From Sphingobacterium tabacisoli (lineage in GTDB: Bacteria; Bacteroidota; Bacteroidia; Sphingobacteriales; Sphingobacteriaceae), in NCBI RefSeq assembly GCF_017908035.1, contig NZ_JAEQMU010000006.1, positions 248,001 to 312,000 of the forward strand: a stretch of 64,000 bases of DNA, read 5' to 3'. Numbering within the stretch: the first letter of the stretch is position 1; every line of letters begins with the position of its first letter. A program made the translations under genes and the position numbers. The notes under the pieces are model-generated. The model searched no databases, was not told the origin of the DNA, and was given only the letters and a program-made list of their open reading frames with translations. This document shows, piece after piece, positions 36,326-45,090 of this stretch.

Positions 36326-36754
36326 AGTTAACTTTCCTGTTTTAATCGCTTAAAAGCTCTAGCAAAGTTTGATAAATCGTATTAATTGTATATTAACTGA
36401 AGATGAACTTCAAGTTTACTTTCTGTTGAACGGTCTATAAATCAACGGCAAGATAAGTATTTTATACAATTCTATAAATAGCCAATGTACTAACCGCATA
36501 AAATAGCGCTATAAGCAAAATCTTATCTTTCATATTTGCTTTTCGCCCTCACGTTCGTTTTTTTGCCCTTTCATTAGGTATACTTCATAGCTGAAGACTG
36601 TTAAATATCATTAGTACTATACAGATATAAGATGAATTTAAAATTTTCAATCAACATCTTTGTCTTCAGGAGTTCCCTTCATTCCATCTAAAGTAGACCG
36701 TTCGCCACAAAAATCACTTTACAATACGAACTTGTACCTGTTGTGCAAAAATTA
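36326..36754. other. Divergent intergenic region, mostly featureless
   Basis: AT-rich spacer between the locus B sigma gene and the plus-strand unknown gene. It must hold the sigma gene promoter, but no clear TAnnTTTG box was found on the minus strand. One tiny minus-strand frame (36533-36462, 23 residues, MKDKILLIALFYAVSTLAIY then RIV) would encode a single hydrophobic helix; without homology it is not called as a gene. Confidence 0.4.
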
Positions 36755-36785
36755 TTGAAATGTAAAAAAATACTTATTATATTCG
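36755..36785 (+). promoter_or_regulatory. Putative sigma-A-type promoter
   Basis: TTG at 36755-36757 and tatattcg at 36778-36785 (one mismatch to TAnnTTTG) are 20 bases apart, matching the Bacteroidota housekeeping promoter. It lies 48 bases before the start of the next gene. Confidence 0.45.
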
Positions 36786-36833
36786 CAAGAGCTTAGACCC
36801 TGTATACAAGACCTCTAAGACAAAAAACCGTAT

Positions 36834-37499
36834 ATGAAAAACTGGACCATGAGATTCACTTCTTGGCTAAACAATATTGAAAAGAAGCTCCTAAAACAAG
36901 GTGTGCGCAAAGACGACATGCCAAAGAGTACCCTATCAGATGCTCCGGCCATGATAGATTTTGAAAGAATACCAGGAAAATATTATCCCGACCTACACGA
37001 TTATAGAGACAAATATGCCTATCGGCATATGAATCCTTCAGACAGGAAAAAAGCGAAATCCAGTCCGCTTCGCTCTTTTCCCCAAAAAGAAGTATACAAA
37101 TGTTTTGGTTGGCAGCTTCATCCTTATGACATTGAGAAACTGGCTTCCTATATCGTTGCGAACCCACGCCTATCTTTTGTCGTTACCCAAAGTGCCATTG
37201 CAGGTGCCACAGAAGCCGATATCCTCATCCTGACTAGCGGATCGGGCAAATACCATATCGACAGCTTCCTATGTGATCTGGACACTTCTGAAAAACTGAT
37301 TATCATTGCTTCTGTCCGTGATCTTGATAGTGTACAGCAGGATATCACACACCGAATCGATGCCCATTTCAATAAATTACAGCCTTTTTCACAGCTGGAC
37401 TTTAACAATCTGATCGATAATACCATTGCAGCAGCTATTGCTAAGCATTCAGGAAAGGAACAGGCAACAGAGCGGCTCAGCGAACTAAAAAGCGAATAA
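36834..37499 (+). CDS. Protein of unknown function
   Basis: A 221-residue, apparently soluble protein with no signal peptide and no membrane span. The N-terminal about 85 residues are basic and lysine/arginine-rich (DRKKAKSSPLRS). The rest looks like an alpha/beta domain (LSFVVTQSAIAGATEADILILTSGSGKYHID, EKLIIIASVRDLDSV) ending in an acidic, helical tail. No family is recognised. A credible promoter precedes it, so it is probably a real single-gene unit. The gene after it has its own leader 260 bases downstream, and no functional link can be drawn. Confidence 0.6.
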   Translation: MKNWTMRFTSWLNNIEKKLLKQGVRKDDMPKSTLSDAPAMIDFERIPGKYYPDLHDYRDKYAYRHMNPSDRKKAKSSPLRSFPQKEVYKCFGWQLHPYDIEKLASYIVANPRLSFVVTQSAIAGATEADILILTSGSGKYHIDSFLCDLDTSEKLIIIASVRDLDSVQQDITHRIDAHFNKLQPFSQLDFNNLIDNTIAAAIAKHSGKEQATERLSELKSE

Positions 37500-37568
37500 A
37501 ACGAGAAGAGCGTCAAGCATCCATAGCACCTTTAAAAGAGAACAAAAAAGGGGTTAAAAATATTTTGT

Positions 37569-37576
37569 TACCTTTG
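37569..37576 (+). promoter_or_regulatory. Candidate -7 box upstream of the BCCT transporter
   Basis: tacctttg matches TAnnTTTG exactly, 186 bases before the transporter start, but no TTG is visible at the usual distance upstream. If used, it gives a leader of about 180 bases that contains the hairpin at 37722-37756. Confidence 0.3.
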
Positions 37577-37721
37577 TCCGCTGTGCGCCATTTCATAATT
37601 TCCATTTTCATAGCGCGGTAGTCCCACTATATAATTCAAAGCGCACATTGGTCGTCTACACTTGAAAATCCCGGAGCAGGAAGTTATTTCACCCCTATTT
37701 CGAAAGAAAAAAGCCTCCTTC

Positions 37722-37756
37722 TGAAACAAACCAGCTCATTCGCTGTTTTTGTTTCA
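37722..37756 (+). promoter_or_regulatory. Hairpin just before the BCCT start codon (possible attenuator)
   Basis: An outer stem tgaaacaaa/tttgtttca (9 perfect pairs) encloses an inner stem cagc/gctg. The right arm is T-rich (gctgtttttg), so it could act as a weak intrinsic terminator or mask the ribosome site. It ends 6 bases before the ATG. Regulation is inferred only. Confidence 0.4.
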
Positions 37757-37762
37757 ATACAC

Positions 37763-39781
37763 ATGATGATCAAATTTCCAAAAATAAGAACCACCCTCAG
37801 TAAAGGCGTTACGCTACCCGCCCTGATTTTTATCCTTGGTATCTGTCTACTATCCGCTACCTTCCCTCTACTGACCGAAGATCTACTGAATACCGTCAAA
37901 TCCTTTATCTTTATCAACCTCAACTGGGTATACGTCTGGGCCGTGACCATCTTTGTCATCTTCCTCGTCTACCTTATGTTTAGCAAATACGGGGATATCA
38001 AACTTGGCAGCAACGATAGCAAGCCCCAATATTCGTTTTTCTCCTGGGTATCGATGCTCTTTGCCGCAGGTATGGGGATCGGCCTCATGTATTTTAGTGT
38101 CGCCGAGCCGATGCAACATTACTCAGACCCGGTATTCGACGGCAATACGCTGATCAATCGCGCCAAGAACGCACAGCTGTACACCTTTTTCCACTGGGGT
38201 ATACATGCCTGGGCTATATATGGAATGGTCGGCCTATCCTTAGCTTACTTTGCACACCGCTACCGATTGCCGCTATCTCTGCGCAGTGGCTTCTATCCCC
38301 TCTTAAAAGACAAAATCAGTGGTCGCTGGGGCAATGCTATTGATGTATTCGCACTATGCAGTACTTTCTTTGGGATCACTACTACGCTCGGTTTTGGTGT
38401 TGTACAGATTACCTCAGGATTAGAGACGCTTCATATCATTCCAGAGAGCAGCTTTACCTACCAGGTCATTATCGTTGCTGTACTGGTATCTTTATCCATA
38501 TTCTCCGCAGTATCTGGCGTAGACAAGGGCGTGCGTATACTCAGCAATGTCAATGTAGCCAGTGTTATCGTACTCCTTCTGGCTGTACTGGCTCTCGGAC
38601 CGACGGTCTATCTTATCGGGAGCTTTACCGAAGGGCTGGGCAATTACTTCAACAATTTCTTCAACCTCACCTTCGGCACTCACGTGTATGAGGAAGATAC
38701 CCTACCTTGGTTCTACAACTGGACTATCCTATACTGGGCCTGGTGGATCTCCTGGTCGCCTTATGTGGGGCTATTCATAGCCAAGATATCGAAAGGACGT
38801 ACCATCCGCGAATTTATAGCCGCAGTCCTCATCCTACCGACGCTGTTCAATTTTATATGGATGTCGGTCTTTGGCAACAGCGCTATGTGGATCGACCTTA
38901 ACATTGCCGATGGGGCATTGAGTAAACTGGCTACAGACCCCGATGCGCTCATGTTCCGTTTTTTCGAATACCTGCCTCTGTCCACCTTGTTTAATTTTGC
39001 CACCATTCTGATCATCGTGATATTTTTTGTCACCTCTGCCGATTCTGGCATCTTTGTGATGAATGGAATCGCTACCAAGAATGCCAAGATATCGCCCAAA
39101 TGGCAGATTATATTCTGGGGAGTACTGTTGGCTACACTAGCGCTATTACTACTCAATGCTGGCGGTTTACAGGCCCTACAGAGTATGACCCTGATCACGG
39201 CCTTACCCTTTTCTATTATTGTACTTTTATTTATTGTCAGCCTGGTCAAGGCCCTGGCCATCGACAGAAGCTACTACGAAAAGGACTTTTCGGCTTCCAC
39301 CGTTCCCTGGTCTGGAGAATCCTGGAAAGAACGCCTAAAACAGATTGTATCCTTTAAGGATAGCAAAACCGTGGATAAGTTTATACAGACGACTGTACGC
39401 GCGGCCTTCGACGAGTTGCAGGCCGAGTTTCAGTCCAACGGTATCGAGGCCAAGATCAACACCTACGAAAATCCCACACGGATAGAGATTGAAATCCACC
39501 ACGACATTGTCAACAACTTTATCTATGGTGTAGAAAACAGCGCCCGTGAGGTGTCGGACTATCTGCTAACTGAGGACAATCTGCCGGATATACGCGAAGA
39601 GGAGAACCATTTCCCGAAATCCTATTTTGGCGATGCCCGCGAAGGATATGACGTACAGCTATTCACCAAAAATGAGCTGATATCGGATGTTCTCAAACAC
39701 TACGAGCGCTTTATTGAAATCATTGTCGAACAGCGCAACGAAATGTTTATCAGCATTAATGCAAATCGCCGCATGAAATAG
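37763..39781 (+). CDS. BCCT-family transporter (BetT-like, choline/glycine betaine type)
   Basis: A 672-residue inner-membrane secondary transporter with about 12 spans in residues 15-510. It has the glycine-rich GMGIGLMYF (103-111) and the family tryptophan box NWTILYWAWWISWSPYVGLF (319-338), whose aromatic residues bind the quaternary amine. A long cytoplasmic tail (about 525-672) makes the total length close to E. coli BetT (about 677) rather than short BetP/CaiT relatives. Such tails sense osmotic or ionic state in the family. Start at 37763; a second ATG follows directly. It is probably an osmoprotectant uptake system. No bet genes accompany it, so choline versus betaine cannot be settled. 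Confidence 0.9.
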   Translation: MMIKFPKIRTTLSKGVTLPALIFILGICLLSATFPLLTEDLLNTVKSFIFINLNWVYVWAVTIFVIFLVYLMFSKYGDIKLGSNDSKPQYSFFSWVSMLFAAGMGIGLMYFSVAEPMQHYSDPVFDGNTLINRAKNAQLYTFFHWGIHAWAIYGMVGLSLAYFAHRYRLPLSLRSGFYPLLKDKISGRWGNAIDVFALCSTFFGITTTLGFGVVQITSGLETLHIIPESSFTYQVIIVAVLVSLSIFSAVSGVDKGVRILSNVNVASVIVLLLAVLALGPTVYLIGSFTEGLGNYFNNFFNLTFGTHVYEEDTLPWFYNWTILYWAWWISWSPYVGLFIAKISKGRTIREFIAAVLILPTLFNFIWMSVFGNSAMWIDLNIADGALSKLATDPDALMFRFFEYLPLSTLFNFATILIIVIFFVTSADSGIFVMNGIATKNAKISPKWQIIFWGVLLATLALLLLNAGGLQALQSMTLITALPFSIIVLLFIVSLVKALAIDRSYYEKDFSASTVPWSGESWKERLKQIVSFKDSKTVDKFIQTTVRAAFDELQAEFQSNGIEAKINTYENPTRIEIEIHHDIVNNFIYGVENSAREVSDYLLTEDNLPDIREEENHFPKSYFGDAREGYDVQLFTKNELISDVLKHYERFIEIIVEQRNEMFISINANRRMK

Positions 39782-39797
39782 TGGCCAAAACACGAAG

Positions 39798-39820
39798 AGA
39801 AGAGGGAACTCCCCTCTTCT
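39798..39820 (+). terminator. Probable terminator of the BCCT gene
   Basis: The arms agaagaggg and ccctcttct pair perfectly around a 5-base loop, 17 bases after the stop codon. No T-run follows on the plus strand, so efficiency is uncertain. Confidence 0.5.
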
Positions 39821-39856
39821 CCAACGACGATGCGCCATGTGTACCATCGCTATACA

Positions 39857-40107
39857 CTGCAGCTGTTTATTATGAAGTGTCCATCCTCCAAAAGCGCCGA
39901 TCAGACTACCGATAACGATATCCAGACGCCGGGCAGCAATCAATAAGTCTTAGTCTACGCTAAAAGCGGATCCGATCTCCGCCAAAAAGAAAGTCAGTGG
40001 TGTAATGAATATTACAGCAAGAGCATAATGTCGTACAACAAGCATTTCGATTATAAATTGTAGCATTAATATGAGCAAACAAAGATGTGGCATTGCAGGA
40101 TTGGAGG
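39857..40107 (-). pseudogene. Remnant of a FUSC-family membrane protein gene
   Basis: Reading the minus strand from about 40107 gives SNPAMPHLCLL, then FIIEMLVVRHYALAVIFITP, then LTFFLAEIGSAFSVD. After a stop (TAA at 39952-39950) the same frame continues DLLIAARRLDIVIGSLIGAF and GGWTLHNK. This is recognisable, from memory, as part of the C-terminal membrane half of FUSC/YccS-type proteins (LLVVRNYALAVIFITPL followed by ARLLDTLIGS). About 83 codons survive, interrupted by one in-frame stop, with another stop just upstream and no 5' part of the gene. A decayed fragment of a gene deleted between the BCCT and receptor genes. No other piece was found nearby. Confidence 0.65.
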
Positions 40108-40213
40108 TGAGCAATTAACCCGTATTTAACCAAACCATAACAATCTATTATTCAAAGCACAGCACTATCTTAACACAGACCCTATAGATTTGTTACAAAC
40201 ACAAACTCACACT

Positions 40214-43200
40214 ATGTCTATAGCTCCACTTCGCACATTCAGGCCGCTACTGTGCCTACTTTTCTCCACCTTGATCCTCTTGTTGCATCAGCAGGCCCAA
40301 GCCCAGGGCACACAGGCCTCTATCAACGGGCGTGTCACCGACGAGCAGGGCAATACCGTGAGCAATGCTACCGTACGCATACGAAATGTGTCCACGGGAT
40401 TCACCACCAGCACCCTCACCAACGAACGCGGGATGTACGACCTGAAGCAACTTCCGCTGGGCGGTCCATACACTGTAACCGTACAGTCTCTGGAAAAGGG
40501 CGAAGGATCGGCTGCAGGTGTACAGCTCAACCAGGGTGATGTCGCCTTGGTCAATATCGCTCTTATATCAAGCTCCCGACTCTTGGATGCGGTAGAAGTA
40601 CGGGCCAATGCCTTACAGAATACTAAAGATTATCTGGGAGCCGCCACCGCGTTTTCCTCCAAAGATATACGTTCATTACCCGTCAACGGGCGTAATTTCA
40701 CTTCGCTCACGGATCTATCCCCTTTGGCTCGAGGCGGAAGTATCTCCGGACAGCTAGGCTCTTCGACTAATTTTACCATTGATGGCATGAATGCCAAGAA
40801 CCCTACATCTGCCGGAGCGACCACTAGCCGTAGCGGCGCTCCGTATTCTATCTCTATGGAAGCGGTACGCGAATTTAAGGTCGTGACCAACCAGTACGAT
40901 GTCACCTTTGGCCGCAGTGGTGGCGGTACCATATCCGCAGCCACCAAAGCAGGTACCAATACTGTCACGGGGTCGGTTTTCGGGTTCGGGCGTGCGGACT
41001 GGCTCACCAGCAATTACGATATCCGTGGCAATAAACGCATTGGCGACTATTCTACCTACCAGTTCGGTTTCTCGCTGGGTGGCCCTATCATCAAGGACAA
41101 GCTGCACTATTTTGTCGTGTGGGACAGGCAACAGGACAACCGCTCCCTACTGATTGCCGATGTACGCTCTACCTCCAACGAAGAGCTCTATAAAATCAGT
41201 GCCACTACACTAGACCGCTACATGGGTATTGCCCGCAATAAATACGGCGTATCCGATCAGCCGCAGACCGGTGCTATTGCCAAAAAGAGAACTTCGGATG
41301 CAGTATTCCTACGCCTGGATTACCAGCTCAATGAGAAGAACCTATTGACCATCCGCAACAACCTCACATACGATTACAACCCTATGGGACTGGGAGACAA
41401 TACCAATATCAATATTCTGGAATCCTGGGGGAATGACAAAAACTTTGACAACAGCCTATTGGCGACATTGCGTACCTCTATCTCTCCACGCATCACCAAC
41501 GAGCTCAAGGCGCAATACCTCTACGTATATCAGAACAGCACACAGAGTGACCTCATCGGCAAAAATTATATTCCCCGTGCTATTGTAGAAAACGTATCAT
41601 CGGATATAAACGGCAAGTCACTCGCCACCAACATACAGCTGGGCGGACACCGCTTTGCACAAGAAAGCTTCCGCAATCACGTATTTCAGGTATCCAACAA
41701 CCTTTACTACGATACTGATTTTGCCAAATACACCTTCGGAGCAGATCTTATGGCCACACGCTCCAGCTCAATCTATGGATCGGAGGTCAATGGCCGCTTT
41801 CACTACACCACTACCGCCAAGACGGCTACCGCAGCTGAAATCCCGGCCTTGGACAACTTTGAAAACCTAAGACCTTACCGTTACTACCGTGAGGTACCCC
41901 TCAAGGATGATATCTCCGTAAAAGGTACCATCGCCAACATTGGTCTTTATGGTCAGATGAAAAAGAATCTGATGGCCGGTCTGGAGATGACAGCAGGTGT
42001 ACGCCTAGACTACGCATCCTATCCCAAAGCCACCTTCAATCAGCTGGTATACGACGAGCTGGGCATACGTACCGACAATAAGATCAGTTCCTTTATCGTA
42101 CAGCCTCGATTGCAGTTCTCCTGGGATATCAATGAAAATCAGACGGACTTTCTTCGCCTAGGTGCAGGTATCTTTGCTTCAGACCTCAATAACTATGTCA
42201 TCATCAACAACCTGACATTCGATGGTTCAAATCTAGCTACCGTCGACGTACGTGGCAACGATGTACCTACGCCCGATTTCATCAACTACCGTAAGGACAA
42301 GAACAGCATCCCGTCTCTCGCACAGCATCAGCTGCCGACCATCAACTACACCGGCGACGATGTCAAAGTACCTACCGTTTACAAAGCCAATATCAACTAC
42401 AGTAAGTTCATCACCGACAGGCTTAAAGTCGGTATCACTGGCTATATGACACTGGGCCGCAACAACTACACCTATATCGAACGCAACATGGTCGACCAAC
42501 CGTACTTTCGTCTTGCCAACGAAGCCAACCGCGGGGTATTCGTGCCTGCTGACCGCATCGATAGCAAGACCGGACAACCTGACTGGAAAGATGGCCGCAA
42601 ATCGGATAAACTAGGCCGCGTACTGGAGCTTACCAGCATAGGCAAGATCAACCAATACGCAGTTGTACTCGATGCGACTTACAACTATTTCAAGGACGGT
42701 ACCATCACCGCTAGCTACACCTGGAACGACACTAAGGATAATACCTCTTTCAATGGTAATGTCGCCAATACGGCGACCCTCGTACAGCCTGTGGTCGATG
42801 ATCCGCGCGACCTCAGCATGATCACCTATTCGGACAATCAGTTTCGTCACAAAGTGGTAGCCTACGGTACACTACCCACATTCTATGGTGTAGCTGTCGG
42901 TGTACGCTACACAGGCCTTGGAGGCACACGCTATACCATCCGCTCGGGCGCCAATACTAATGGTGATTTTGTAACTCCTGACAATGATTTGGCATATATC
43001 TTTGACTGGACCAATACAGCACTGCCGGAAGGCATTATCAAAGGATTTAACGGAATTCTAGACAATCCTGAGGCCAGCCAAAGTCTAAAAGATGTACTGA
43101 CAAAATATAGAGGCCGCATTGCAGAGCGCAACGCCGGAGAGAACAGCTTCTTCGGGACTGTCGATATCCGTATCGCCCGCAACTTCAAATTTTACAAGAC

Positions 43201-43417
43201 ACATGGTATAGAGGTTTCTGCGGAGATCTTCAATTTTGGCAATCTGTTGAACAAAGAATGGGGAGTAAACCACTCTTTGGGCAACCAGACCCTATATAAA
43301 GTCAACTCCTTTGATGCTGCCAAACAAGAGTTTGTCTATAGCGTCAATTCAGTCGGAGCCAAAGGTTACACCGGCAGTCCTTACCAGATACAGCTGGGAC
43401 TACGATACGCTTTTTAA
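40214..43417 (+). CDS. TonB-dependent receptor with carboxypeptidase-like N-terminal domain (Oar-like)
   Basis: A 1067-residue outer-membrane receptor. The ATG at 40214 is preferred; an in-frame TTG at 40190 would add eight residues before the signal peptide. After the signal (cleavage near QAQAQ) comes a carboxypeptidase-regulatory-like domain (INGRVTDEQGNTVSNATVRI), then a plug with LPVNGRNFTSLTDLSPLARG and TNFTIDGMNAKNP, as in Oar-type receptors, then a large barrel ending in QLGLRYAF with a terminal aromatic residue. There is no STN domain and no adjacent SusD, unlike loci A-C, so it works alone and without sigma/FecR signalling. By eye it is more G+C-rich than the surrounding genes. Substrate unknown. 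Confidence 0.9.
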   Translation: MSIAPLRTFRPLLCLLFSTLILLLHQQAQAQGTQASINGRVTDEQGNTVSNATVRIRNVSTGFTTSTLTNERGMYDLKQLPLGGPYTVTVQSLEKGEGSAAGVQLNQGDVALVNIALISSSRLLDAVEVRANALQNTKDYLGAATAFSSKDIRSLPVNGRNFTSLTDLSPLARGGSISGQLGSSTNFTIDGMNAKNPTSAGATTSRSGAPYSISMEAVREFKVVTNQYDVTFGRSGGGTISAATKAGTNTVTGSVFGFGRADWLTSNYDIRGNKRIGDYSTYQFGFSLGGPIIKDKLHYFVVWDRQQDNRSLLIADVRSTSNEELYKISATTLDRYMGIARNKYGVSDQPQTGAIAKKRTSDAVFLRLDYQLNEKNLLTIRNNLTYDYNPMGLGDNTNINILESWGNDKNFDNSLLATLRTSISPRITNELKAQYLYVYQNSTQSDLIGKNYIPRAIVENVSSDINGKSLATNIQLGGHRFAQESFRNHVFQVSNNLYYDTDFAKYTFGADLMATRSSSIYGSEVNGRFHYTTTAKTATAAEIPALDNFENLRPYRYYREVPLKDDISVKGTIANIGLYGQMKKNLMAGLEMTAGVRLDYASYPKATFNQLVYDELGIRTDNKISSFIVQPRLQFSWDINENQTDFLRLGAGIFASDLNNYVIINNLTFDGSNLATVDVRGNDVPTPDFINYRKDKNSIPSLAQHQLPTINYTGDDVKVPTVYKANINYSKFITDRLKVGITGYMTLGRNNYTYIERNMVDQPYFRLANEANRGVFVPADRIDSKTGQPDWKDGRKSDKLGRVLELTSIGKINQYAVVLDATYNYFKDGTITASYTWNDTKDNTSFNGNVANTATLVQPVVDDPRDLSMITYSDNQFRHKVVAYGTLPTFYGVAVGVRYTGLGGTRYTIRSGANTNGDFVTPDNDLAYIFDWTNTALPEGIIKGFNGILDNPEASQSLKDVLTKYRGRIAERNAGENSFFGTVDIRIARNFKFYKTHGIEVSAEIFNFGNLLNKEWGVNHSLGNQTLYKVNSFDAAKQEFVYSVNSVGAKGYTGSPYQIQLGLRYAF

Positions 43418-43441
43418 ATAAGGAGCAGTCCGCTTCAAACA

Positions 43442-43483
43442 AAAATCCCACTCCCTGATTATATAATCGGCGAGTGGGATTTT
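43442..43483 (+). terminator. Terminator after the Oar-like receptor gene
   Basis: A perfect 12-base stem (aaaatcccactc with gagtgggatttt) around an 18-base loop, 24 bases after the stop; the right arm ends in a T-run. Convincing intrinsic terminator. Confidence 0.8.
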
Positions 43484-43645
43484 ATCATCACAGCCCATCA
43501 TTTTTTCATGCCACCAGAAAATTTTCTGAACAATACTATTCTACAAAAAAAACGCTAGATTAGTATATCGATAACCGACTTGTGCTATGTATCAGCACAG
43601 AGACCTATAACCACTATATATACAACAAAGAATAGTACCACCATT

Positions 43646-44755
43646 ATGGAACCGACACCTCAAAAAAGCAAACGCCTTACATCGTTAGACGCACTCCGGG
43701 GATTTGACATGTTTTTTATCATGGGCCTAGCGGGAATAATAGTCGCCTTTACCGAGTTATTTCCCAACTCAACGGTCATGCAGTGGCTAGGTAGCCAGAT
43801 GCACCACGTTGAGTGGCACGGTCTGACCCACCACGACACCATATTTCCGCTCTTCCTATTCATAGCGGGGATATCATTTCCCTTTTCCCTGGATGCCCAA
43901 CGGCGTGTCGGCAGGAGCGACAGCGAAATCTATAAAAAAATCATCAAACGGGGCATCACCCTAGTGCTCTTGGGCATCGTGTACAATGGATTCTTCCGAC
44001 TCGACTTCGAAAACCTGCGCTACGCCAGCGTATTGGGCCGCATAGGGCTAGCTTGGATGTTTTCCGCATTATTATTCGTGCGTTTTGGCACCAAGACCAA
44101 CGCCCTCATCGCTCTATTTCTTCTGGTCGGATACTGGTTAGCCCTGTGGCTCATCCCCAATTCTTCCGATCCCTACTCCTTTGAGGACAATCTAGTCGGC
44201 ACCGTAGACCGCTTACTGCTCCCGGGCAAACTCATTTATGGCTCCTTTGATCCGGAGGGACTATTGAGTACCATCCCCGCCATAGCCATGGCCATGTTTG
44301 GTATGTTTACCGGGCAGTGGATCCAGCTACCATCAGAAAAATACACCGATACAAAAAAAATAAACTACATGCTCGTTGCTGCCGTTTTATTGATCCTGAT
44401 CGGTTATATCTGGAGCCTCCAGTTTCCCATCAACAAAAAACTATGGACCAGCTCCTTTGTCTGTGTGGTATCGGGCATATCCCTAATCCTATTCTCCCTG
44501 TTCTACTACATCATGGATGTCAAAGGATATAACAAGTATGCTCTGTTTTTTAGTGTCGTAGGGCTCAATTCCATCAGCATTTATCTAGCGCAGGAAATCG
44601 TCGGATTTTCCAAGATATCCAATTACTTTTTAGGAGGGATCGTCACACATCTGCCAGAAGCATATGGCAACCTACTCAGCAGCATCGGTTACTTTACGGT
44701 GTGCTGGCTATTTTTATATTTCTTGTATAAAAAGAAAATATTCCTCAAGGTCTAG
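43646..44755 (+). CDS. HGSNAT-like transmembrane acyltransferase (DUF1624/YeiB-related)
   Basis: A 369-residue polytopic inner-membrane protein (about ten spans). The opening RLTSLDALRGFDMFFIMGLAG and the segment HVEWHGLTHHDTIFPLFLFI match the catalytic region of heparan-alpha-glucosaminide N-acetyltransferase-type proteins, where a conserved histidine near W-x-G-L-T accepts the acetyl group. The frame extends upstream to 43580, but the ATG at 43646 (MEPTPQKSKRL) puts the start just before the conserved motif. In Bacteroidota such proteins often acetylate sugars or envelope polymers. The substrate is unknown. It stands as a single gene between two terminators. Confidence 0.82.
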   Translation: MEPTPQKSKRLTSLDALRGFDMFFIMGLAGIIVAFTELFPNSTVMQWLGSQMHHVEWHGLTHHDTIFPLFLFIAGISFPFSLDAQRRVGRSDSEIYKKIIKRGITLVLLGIVYNGFFRLDFENLRYASVLGRIGLAWMFSALLFVRFGTKTNALIALFLLVGYWLALWLIPNSSDPYSFEDNLVGTVDRLLLPGKLIYGSFDPEGLLSTIPAIAMAMFGMFTGQWIQLPSEKYTDTKKINYMLVAAVLLILIGYIWSLQFPINKKLWTSSFVCVVSGISLILFSLFYYIMDVKGYNKYALFFSVVGLNSISIYLAQEIVGFSKISNYFLGGIVTHLPEAYGNLLSSIGYFTVCWLFLYFLYKKKIFLKV

Positions 44756-44766
44756 TATCCTGACAC

Positions 44767-44796
44767 AAAAGGCCCAGTTTCACTTCTGGGCCTTTT
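44767..44796 (+). terminator. Terminator after the acyltransferase gene
   Basis: A perfect 11-base stem (aaaaggcccag with ctgggcctttt) around an 8-base loop, 12 bases after the stop, with a T-run at its end. Strong intrinsic terminator. Confidence 0.88.
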
Positions 44797-44912
44797 ACTG
44801 TTATCCCCTCTCCGTTATCGCCTCGAGATTATGTAATTTGTCCTATGGAGACGGATTGTTATTGATATTTCACGAATTTAAAATTAAAGCTCATATATAG
44901 TTTTGTCTATTT

Positions 44913-44920
44913 TACATTTG
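44913..44920 (+). promoter_or_regulatory. Candidate -7 box upstream of repeat copy 1
   Basis: tacatttg matches TAnnTTTG exactly. It lies 35 bases before the repeated leader element, so that element would be transcribed. No -33 TTG at the right spacing was found. Confidence 0.35.
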
Positions 44921-44954
44921 GGCAATAGGTATGTTACCTCTATCAAAACGTTTT

Positions 44955-45036
44955 AAATGGATGAGAAGAGCTACAAAATTCGATTTTGTATTTCGATGCA
45001 ATTACATTGCGTGCAAAGACGAATTTATGTAGGTTT
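44955..45036 (+). repeat. Copy 1 of an about 80-bp repeated leader element
   Basis: About 82 bases closely matching 46255-46334. Common blocks include ctacaaaattcg, atttcga-gcaatt-catt and cgaatttatgtaggttt. It contains nested inverted repeats (attcg/cgaat outside, gcaat/attgc inside). It also holds an ATG-led frame (44957-45073, 38 codons), but the copies differ by an indel late in the frame while the bases after it stay the same. This favours an RNA or DNA element over a conserved peptide. The next gene starts 54 bases further on. Confidence 0.75.
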
Positions 45037-45090
45037 GAGTGTTATCGCGCAAGGCGTGGCAAGCCTTTCATAAACGAAAAAAAACATAAA

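Noticed and set aside
40630..41131. Overlapping minus-strand frames of 125-127 codons inside the Oar-like receptor gene
   Set aside because: The sense strand has a full receptor with plug and barrel; the antisense frames arise from its richer G+C codon usage.
44957..45073. Small frames in the repeated leader element as conserved small proteins
   Set aside because: The two copies share their first about 19 codons in part, but an indel then shifts the frame while base identity continues, so conservation is at nucleotide level.
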